From positions 1 to 64,000 of the forward strand of contig CAAEEB010000089.1 of assembly GCA_900754745.1 (NCBI GenBank): a stretch of DNA of 64,000 bases. Reading direction: 5' to 3'. The notes under the pieces were generated by a model. The model was given only the letters and a program-made list of their open reading frames with translations. It made no database searches and had not been told where the DNA came from. This document shows positions 58,709 to 64,000 of this stretch, piece after piece. The stretch is from an uncultured Collinsella sp. (GTDB taxonomy: Bacteria; Actinomycetota; Coriobacteriia; Coriobacteriales; Coriobacteriaceae). Each line of letters opens with the position of its first letter. The first letter of the stretch is position 1. Made by a program: the position numbers and the translations under genes.

Positions 58709-61700
58709 ATGAGTAAGTACACGAGGGGTCTCTTGGCGGTGATACTTGCCGTAGTGCTTGTGTTGCCGGCTGCAGCATTTGCCATGCTGCCCGAGGCCAA
58801 CGCCAGGTCCAGCACCGGAATGGACGGACCGACAGTAAGCGGAAAGATCGTCGACCCCCATACAAGCGACAACTGGACGTATTGGGCCGCCGGCTCTGAC
58901 GACAGCGGCAAAATCACGACACAAAACGTCGGCCGAATCTGGACCGACAAGACAGTCGAGGCCGGCGAGGGGTCAGACTTCCTCACCACACTTTCGGCGA
59001 TATCCTCGACGTCCAACACGACGACGACGGTCCCCAAGCCGCTCGACATTGTACTGGTGCTGGATGCTTCTGGCTCAATGAACGATCCTATGAGCTCAAG
59101 CGACCGCACCAAGCGCATTGATGCGCTGAAGACCGCGGCCAATAGCTTTATCGAAAAGATCGCCGAAGAAAATGCAAAGATCTCGGATGAGTCCAAGCAG
59201 CATCGGGTCGCAATTGTAAAGTTCTCGGGCTATAAGACTGATGAGGTCGGCAACGGCACTTATCGTGAAGGCGGCCACACTTACAACTATTCGCAGATCA
59301 TGAAGAGCCCGACGCCTTGCTTGGGCGATGGCGTAAACAGCCTCAAGAGTACGGTCAGCTCCATTTCACCTGCCGGCGCCACACGTGCCGACTATGGCAT
59401 GGATCTTGCCAAGGACATTTCTGGCCGAGCGGACGCCAAGAAGGTTGTCCTGTTCTTTACCGATGGTTCGCCCACGAGCTACAGCAGCTTTGAGCCCTCG
59501 GTTGCCAATGGCGCCATCAACAAGGCGAATAGCATGAAGAAAGACGGCACCGTCATTTACACCATTGGCATTTTTAGCGGCGCGAATCCCAGCGCCGACC
59601 CCACGGCCTCCAGTACGATTAACGAGAATAAGTTCATGCACGCCGTGTCGAGCAACTATCCTGCGGCCTCGTCCAGTATTTCTTACTGGGGCGAATGGAC
59701 CATCAACTTCGGTGCGCGTGCAGAAAATGCCAATTACTACAAGTCGGCGAAGAACGCCAAGGAGCTCGAGGATATCTTCAAGGATATCTCCGAGAGCATC
59801 ACCGAGGTTGTTGGCTACCCGACCGAAACCCATGACGGCTACGCCAATAAGTCCGGCTACATCACGTTTACCGACGAGCTGGGCGACTATATGCAGGTCG
59901 ACAACTTTACCGAAGTCGAATACAACGGCACGACGTTTGTCGATCCGGTAAAGTCCACCACGGGCAATGTCGATGCCTACGCCTTTGCCGGCGAAGCCGC
60001 GAACCTGGTCATTACCGTCCAGCGCGCCGCGGCGGGCGGCCCCCAGCAGGGCGATATTGTAGAGGTCAAGATCCCCGCGTCGTTGATCCCGCTGCGCAAC
60101 TTTGACGTTGACGAGACCAAGGGCACGCTTACGGTCAACGATGTCGATCCCATCCGCGTGAAGTATGCTTCGAGCGTCAAGGCTATCGCGCGCGAAAACC
60201 TGTTCACCCCTGATGAAGCGCTGAAGAAGTATATCGACGAGAATGCGATCGACGAGCAGGGCTCCAAGTCTGTTGCCTTCTATGCCAACAAGTGGAGTGG
60301 TGATCCGGACCTGGGCGACACGATCGCCAACTTTAAGCCCGCCGCCACCAACCGGTACTACTTCTTCCAGAAGCAGACGCCCATTTACACGGATCCCGCC
60401 TGCACGCAGCCCGCGAAGGAGCAGTTGGCGAGCGACCGCCTTTATTACTACCAGGATGAGTTTGAGATAGCGGACGCCAGCCGCAAGCTCGACCACGGCA
60501 TCACCGTCATCGAGTTTGCCGGCAGGCATGCTGCACAGTTTGCGGACGCCGTGGTTGCCGACGAGAGCGGAAACCTGTCGTTTAGCGCCGGAACCGCACG
60601 CCTGGCATTTATTGACGAACTTCATACCGACAAGAATCCCAACGCGACCGGCACCGCGTCCGACGTGCTCAATCCCAGGTGGAATGACACGTCATCCAAG
60701 GCGACCGCGACGCATGTCAATTCCTACCTGGGCAACAACGGCAAGATCAGCTATAAGTACAACATGACGCCGGCAACGGTGGATACCAAGGCCAGTTTTG
60801 GTCTGACCAAGGTGCTCGAGGGCCGCGCCTGGACGGATGCGGACGAGTTTAAGTTTGAACTCTCCGCGACATCCGAGAATGACGCCCCGATGCCCACATC
60901 CGCGACCGCGACCGTGACCAAGGACAACACGGCCATCGGCTTCGGTGAGATCACCTACACCGAGCCCGGCACGTATGTCTACAAAGTCAGCGAAAAGAAC
61001 GCCGGGACCACGGTCGACGGCATCACCTACAGCGGAAACGTTGCGGAGATTACCGTGACGGTAACGCCCAACAAGAAGGGTAAGCTCAGCGCTGCCGTGG
61101 AGGTGACCTCGGGCAAGGCCAAGTTCGAGAACACCTACACCACGAATCCTGTTGAGTCCAGTGTTACCAGTCAGATTGCCGTAGCCAAGGTCCTGACCGG
61201 GCGCGACCTTACAGCCGGCGAGTTCAGCTTTGAGCTGCGCGAGGTTAAGGGCGGGGACTCTGAGCTTATCGAGACCGTTGAGAATGACGCCGAGGGCAAC
61301 GTTACGTTCAAGCCCATCAAGTACACCGAGATCGGTCAGCACACCTACACGCTGCATGAGGTTGCAGGCGACGCCGGTGGTATTGACTATGACAACGCGG
61401 TCTACACCATCGTGACGACCATTGCCGACAACGGCAAGGGCGAGCTTGTGGCTACGCATGAGCTGAAGGGCGCCGAGGGCGTTAAGAGCATCGAGTTCAA
61501 GAACGCTTACAATCTGACCCCCGAGAGCTTCAGCGTCACCGACCAGATCACCGCGACCAAGTCCCTGGACGGGCGCGACCTCAAGGCCGGCGAGTTCTCC
61601 TTCGAGCTCGTCGAGGGTAACGATGTCGTCGCTACCGGCACCAACGACGCTCGCGGCAAGATTACGATGACTGGCATCGAGTACACCGCTGCTGGCGAGC

Positions 61701-64000
61701 ACACCTATACGCTGCGCGAGGTCAACGGCGGAACCACCAGCAACGGCATCTCCTACGACGGCAAGACCTATACCATCGTGACCACCATCACCGACAACGG
61801 TGACGGTACGCTCGGCGCTGCGCACAAGCTGCAGGGCGCCGAGACCGCCGAGTTTAAGAATTCCTACAACCTGACGCCGTCTAGCTCCAGCGTCACCGAC
61901 CAGATCACCGCGACCAAGGTTCTGGACGGCCGCGACCTCAAGGAGGGCGAGTTCTCCTTCGAGCTCGTCGAGGGCGACGAGGTCGTCGCCACCGGCACCA
62001 ACGCTGCCGACGGCACGATCACGATGAACTCCGTGAAGTACGATAAGGCCGGCAAGCATACCTACACGCTGCGCGAGGTCAAGGGCAGCGCCGGCGGTAT
62101 CACTTACAGCGATGCCAAGTACACCATCGAGACCACCATCACCGACAAGGGCGACGGCACGCTCGAGGCGAAGCATGTCCTGAAGGACGCCGACGAGGCG
62201 AAGTTCAGCAACTCCTATAAGCCTGGCTCCAAGGAGTCCAGCGTCACTGACCAGATCACCGCGGCCAAGTCCCTGGACGGGCGCGACCTCAAGGCCGGCG
62301 AGTTCCGTTTCGAGCTCGTCGAGGGCAATAGCGTGGTCTCCACCGGCACCAACAATGCCGACGGCAAGATCGTGATGGATTCCGTCACCTACACCGCGGC
62401 TGGCGAGCACACCTACACGCTGCGCGAGACCAAGGCCAGCACCACCGAAAACGGCATTACCTACAGCACCGCCGAGTACACTATCGTGACCATCGTCAAG
62501 GACAACGGCGACGGCACCCTCAGCATGGAGCACAAGCTGCAGAACGCCGACGAGGCGATCTTCGAGAACACCTACACGGTGACCCCCAAGAGCTCCAGCG
62601 TCACTGATCAGATTAAGGCGACCAAGTCCCTGACTGGCCGCGACCTCAAGGAAGGCGAGTTCTCCTTCGAGCTCGTCGAGGGCGACGAGGTCGTCGCCAC
62701 CGGCACCAACAATGCCGAAGGCAAGATCACGATGAGCCCCATCGAGTACACTGCTGCTGGCAAGCACGCCTACACGCTGCGCGAGGTCCCGAGCGACGCC
62801 GGCAATGGCATCACTTACGACGGTAAGACCTACACCATCGAGACGACCATCACCGACAACGGTAGGGGCGAGCTCGTGGCAAAGCATGAGCTGAAGGGCG
62901 ACGACGAGGCGAAGTTCAGCAACAGCTACAAGCCGAATCCTGGCGAGTCCAGCGTCACCGACCAGATCACCGCGACCAAGGTCCTGGACGGCCGCGACCT
63001 CAAGGAGGGCGAGTTCTCCTTCGAGCTCGTCGAGGGTAACGATGTCGTCGCCACCGGCAAAAACGCCGCCGACGGCACGATTACGATGAGCCCCGTGAAG
63101 TACGACAAGGCCGGAGCGCACACCTACACGCTGCGCGAGGTCAAGGGCGGAACCACCAGCAAGGGCGTCACTTACAGCGACGCCAAGTTCACCATCGAGA
63201 CCACCATCACCGACAACGGCGACGGCACTCTCGAAGCAAAGCACGTCCTGAAGGGCGACGAGCCTGCCGAGTTCAAGAACACCTATAGCGTGACCCCGCT
63301 CGATGCAGAGCTCGACTTTGGCCTGAGCAAGGCTGTCGATGGTCGCGCTTGGACGGACTCCGACGAGTTCAGCTTTACCATTACCGCCGCCGAGGGCACC
63401 CCGCTGCCCGACCCCGCGACCGTGACCGTGAGCAAGAAGGACGCGAAGGACGGCATCGCCGCCATCAAGTTCGGCAAGATTCGCTACACGGCTGCCGGAA
63501 CCTACAAGTACGAGATCCGCGAGAACGCGGGCAACGCGGCCGGCATGACGTATGACGGGCATGTTGCGACCGCTGAAGTAATCGTGACTGAGGACGGCGA
63601 GGGCAAGCTGCTCGCCAGCGTCACCAAGAAGGAAAACGGCCGCTTCACCAACACGTACCGCTCCGAGCTCGACTACGCCGCGGCCGGCGGCCTCAAGCTC
63701 AGCAAGAGCCTCTCCGGACGTCCCATGACCGAGGGCCTGTTCACCTTTACCGTGACGCCCGCCGACGAGGCTTCGGCCAAGGCGCTCGGCCTGCTGCCCG
63801 GCGCCAACAACTTCAAGTCCCCTGCGACGGCAGAGGCAACGGTCGGTCTGATTGACATTCTGGCGGGCCATGAGGTCAAGTTCACGCAGGCTGACGCCGG
63901 CAAGACCTTTGCGTACACCGTGTCCGAGAAGAACGACGGCAAGCCCGGTTACACCTACGATGACGCCGAGCGCACCGTGACGATCGCCATTGCCGATGAC
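58709..64000 (+). CDS. VWA-domain adhesin with tandem isopeptide pilin repeats (3' end outside window)
   Basis: An open reading frame of 1764 codons without a stop. Sec signal (residues 1-32, LLAVILAVVLVLPAAAFA). A von Willebrand factor A domain (about 110-320) with the MIDAS motif DIVLVLDASGSMN. A linker domain (about 320-690) precedes nine successive FctA/Spy0128-type pilin-isopeptide domains of about 115-125 residues, starting near nucleotides 60771, 61147, 61519, 61876, 62219, 62584, 62932, 63296 and 63664. Each complete repeat has the Lys of K-x-L-x-GRDL, a Glu in TYTLREV and an Asn in FxNxY, the residues of a self-formed isopeptide bond. A sorting signal is expected beyond the edge. Probably a stiff surface adhesin. 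AGAAGGGAG precedes ATG 58709. Confidence 0.92.
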   Translation, partial: MSKYTRGLLAVILAVVLVLPAAAFAMLPEANARSSTGMDGPTVSGKIVDPHTSDNWTYWAAGSDDSGKITTQNVGRIWTDKTVEAGEGSDFLTTLSAISSTSNTTTTVPKPLDIVLVLDASGSMNDPMSSSDRTKRIDALKTAANSFIEKIAEENAKISDESKQHRVAIVKFSGYKTDEVGNGTYREGGHTYNYSQIMKSPTPCLGDGVNSLKSTVSSISPAGATRADYGMDLAKDISGRADAKKVVLFFTDGSPTSYSSFEPSVANGAINKANSMKKDGTVIYTIGIFSGANPSADPTASSTINENKFMHAVSSNYPAASSSISYWGEWTINFGARAENANYYKSAKNAKELEDIFKDISESITEVVGYPTETHDGYANKSGYITFTDELGDYMQVDNFTEVEYNGTTFVDPVKSTTGNVDAYAFAGEAANLVITVQRAAAGGPQQGDIVEVKIPASLIPLRNFDVDETKGTLTVNDVDPIRVKYASSVKAIARENLFTPDEALKKYIDENAIDEQGSKSVAFYANKWSGDPDLGDTIANFKPAATNRYYFFQKQTPIYTDPACTQPAKEQLASDRLYYYQDEFEIADASRKLDHGITVIEFAGRHAAQFADAVVADESGNLSFSAGTARLAFIDELHTDKNPNATGTASDVLNPRWNDTSSKATATHVNSYLGNNGKISYKYNMTPATVDTKASFGLTKVLEGRAWTDADEFKFELSATSENDAPMPTSATATVTKDNTAIGFGEITYTEPGTYVYKVSEKNAGTTVDGITYSGNVAEITVTVTPNKKGKLSAAVEVTSGKAKFENTYTTNPVESSVTSQIAVAKVLTGRDLTAGEFSFELREVKGGDSELIETVENDAEGNVTFKPIKYTEIGQHTYTLHEVAGDAGGIDYDNAVYTIVTTIADNGKGELVATHELKGAEGVKSIEFKNAYNLTPESFSVTDQITATKSLDGRDLKAGEFSFELVEGNDVVATGTNDARGKITMTGIEYTAAGEHTYTLREVNGGTTSNGISYDGKTYTIVTTITDNGDGTLGAAHKLQGAETAEFKNSYNLTPSSSSVTDQITATKVLDGRDLKEGEFSFELVEGDEVVATGTNAADGTITMNSVKYDKAGKHTYTLREVKGSAGGITYSDAKYTIETTITDKGDGTLEAKHVLKDADEAKFSNSYKPGSKESSVTDQITAAKSLDGRDLKAGEFRFELVEGNSVVSTGTNNADGKIVMDSVTYTAAGEHTYTLRETKASTTENGITYSTAEYTIVTIVKDNGDGTLSMEHKLQNADEAIFENTYTVTPKSSSVTDQIKATKSLTGRDLKEGEFSFELVEGDEVVATGTNNAEGKITMSPIEYTAAGKHAYTLREVPSDAGNGITYDGKTYTIETTITDNGRGELVAKHELKGDDEAKFSNSYKPNPGESSVTDQITATKVLDGRDLKEGEFSFELVEGNDVVATGKNAADGTITMSPVKYDKAGAHTYTLREVKGGTTSKGVTYSDAKFTIETTITDNGDGTLEAKHVLKGDEPAEFKNTYSVTPLDAELDFGLSKAVDGRAWTDSDEFSFTITAAEGTPLPDPATVTVSKKDAKDGIAAIKFGKIRYTAAGTYKYEIRENAGNAAGMTYDGHVATAEVIVTEDGEGKLLASVTKKENGRFTNTYRSELDYAAAGGLKLSKSLSGRPMTEGLFTFTVTPADEASAKALGLLPGANNFKSPATAEATVGLIDILAGHEVKFTQADAGKTFAYTVSEKNDGKPGYTYDDAERTVTIAIADD
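61147..63295 (+). repeat. tandem about-350-bp isopeptide-domain repeats within the adhesin
   Basis: Six successive units share near-identical openings (SVTDQITATK, GRDLKEGEFSFELVEG) and closings. The DNA is very similar between units, for example around 61560, 61920, 62280, 62640 and 62980, which would favour recombination and copy-number change. Confidence 0.85.

Noticed and set aside
60692..63871. A 1059-codon open frame on the minus strand
   Set aside because: It is the antisense shadow of the plus-strand adhesin repeats; high GC and repetitive coding keep the opposite frame open. The plus-strand frame has signal peptide, VWA and isopeptide motifs.

Overview
The window looks like a chromosomal segment of a high-GC, anaerobic gut actinobacterium of the class Coriobacteriia, most like Collinsella. 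This is inferred from the gene repertoire, not from a database match. The cues are an Ech-type [NiFe] hydrogenase, an electron-bifurcating Nfn pair, sortase-anchored surface proteins with an IPVTGD or LVATGD signal, a membrane protein fused to a LuxR helix-turn-helix domain, PTS sugar uptake, and no respiratory genes. About 37 protein genes and one tRNA are supported. The last gene runs off the right edge.

Layout. 1-7.2 kb: an intergenic region with a miniature inverted-repeat element, then a 2137-residue cell-wall GH31 glycosidase. 7.4-17 kb: purine genes (purE, then purF-purM-purN) interleaved with a class B sortase, a MoaE-like protein, a CmpB-like membrane protein, an orphan PTS IIA and an IS110-family insertion sequence. 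17-23 kb: a parvulin foldase, a YqeY protein, a polar amino-acid ABC transporter and a cytidylate-kinase-like protein. 23-28 kb: an AAA-type ATPase preceded by iteron-like repeats, a LuxR-fused membrane protein and an unknown wall-anchored protein. 28.5-34.6 kb (minus strand): nfnAB, then pth, prs and glmU. 34.8-38 kb: an ECF vitamin or metal transporter operon (T, fused A-A, S). 38.3-43.6 kb: exonuclease III, a sirtuin, a folP-folK fusion, a biotin-ligase-like protein and coaX. 43.8 kb: initiator tRNA-Met. 44.4-48.4 kb (minus strand): an aryl-beta-glucoside module (PTS IIBC, GH1, EamA exporter). 49.3 kb: an Old-Yellow-Enzyme-type Fe-S flavoenzyme. 51.7-58 kb: a small double-HTH protein and a complete ech operon in which echA and echB are fused. 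58.7 kb to the end: a large VWA plus isopeptide-pilin-repeat adhesin.

The most unusual content is intergenic. The gaps hold several families of palindromes. (i) 15 copies of an about 80-bp unit, 16-bp arm / 25-bp core / 16-bp arm / 23-bp linker, arranged as arrays of 4, 4 and 6 plus one solitary copy. (ii) Three 151-156-bp modular palindromes that share a GCAGGTAGA core and a 25-bp companion motif. (iii) Hairpins whose loops carry GGGGACAGG, often placed directly after stop codons. (iv) Several 88-122-bp near-perfect hairpins. One further palindrome lies in frame inside a transporter gene. None of these is explained by the protein genes, and family (i) is the best candidate for an undescribed system.

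Functionally, Ech and Nfn point to a fermentative cell that balances ferredoxin, NADH and NADPH and evolves H2. The GH31 enzyme, the beta-glucoside PTS module and the adhesin point to life on host mucin and plant glycans.
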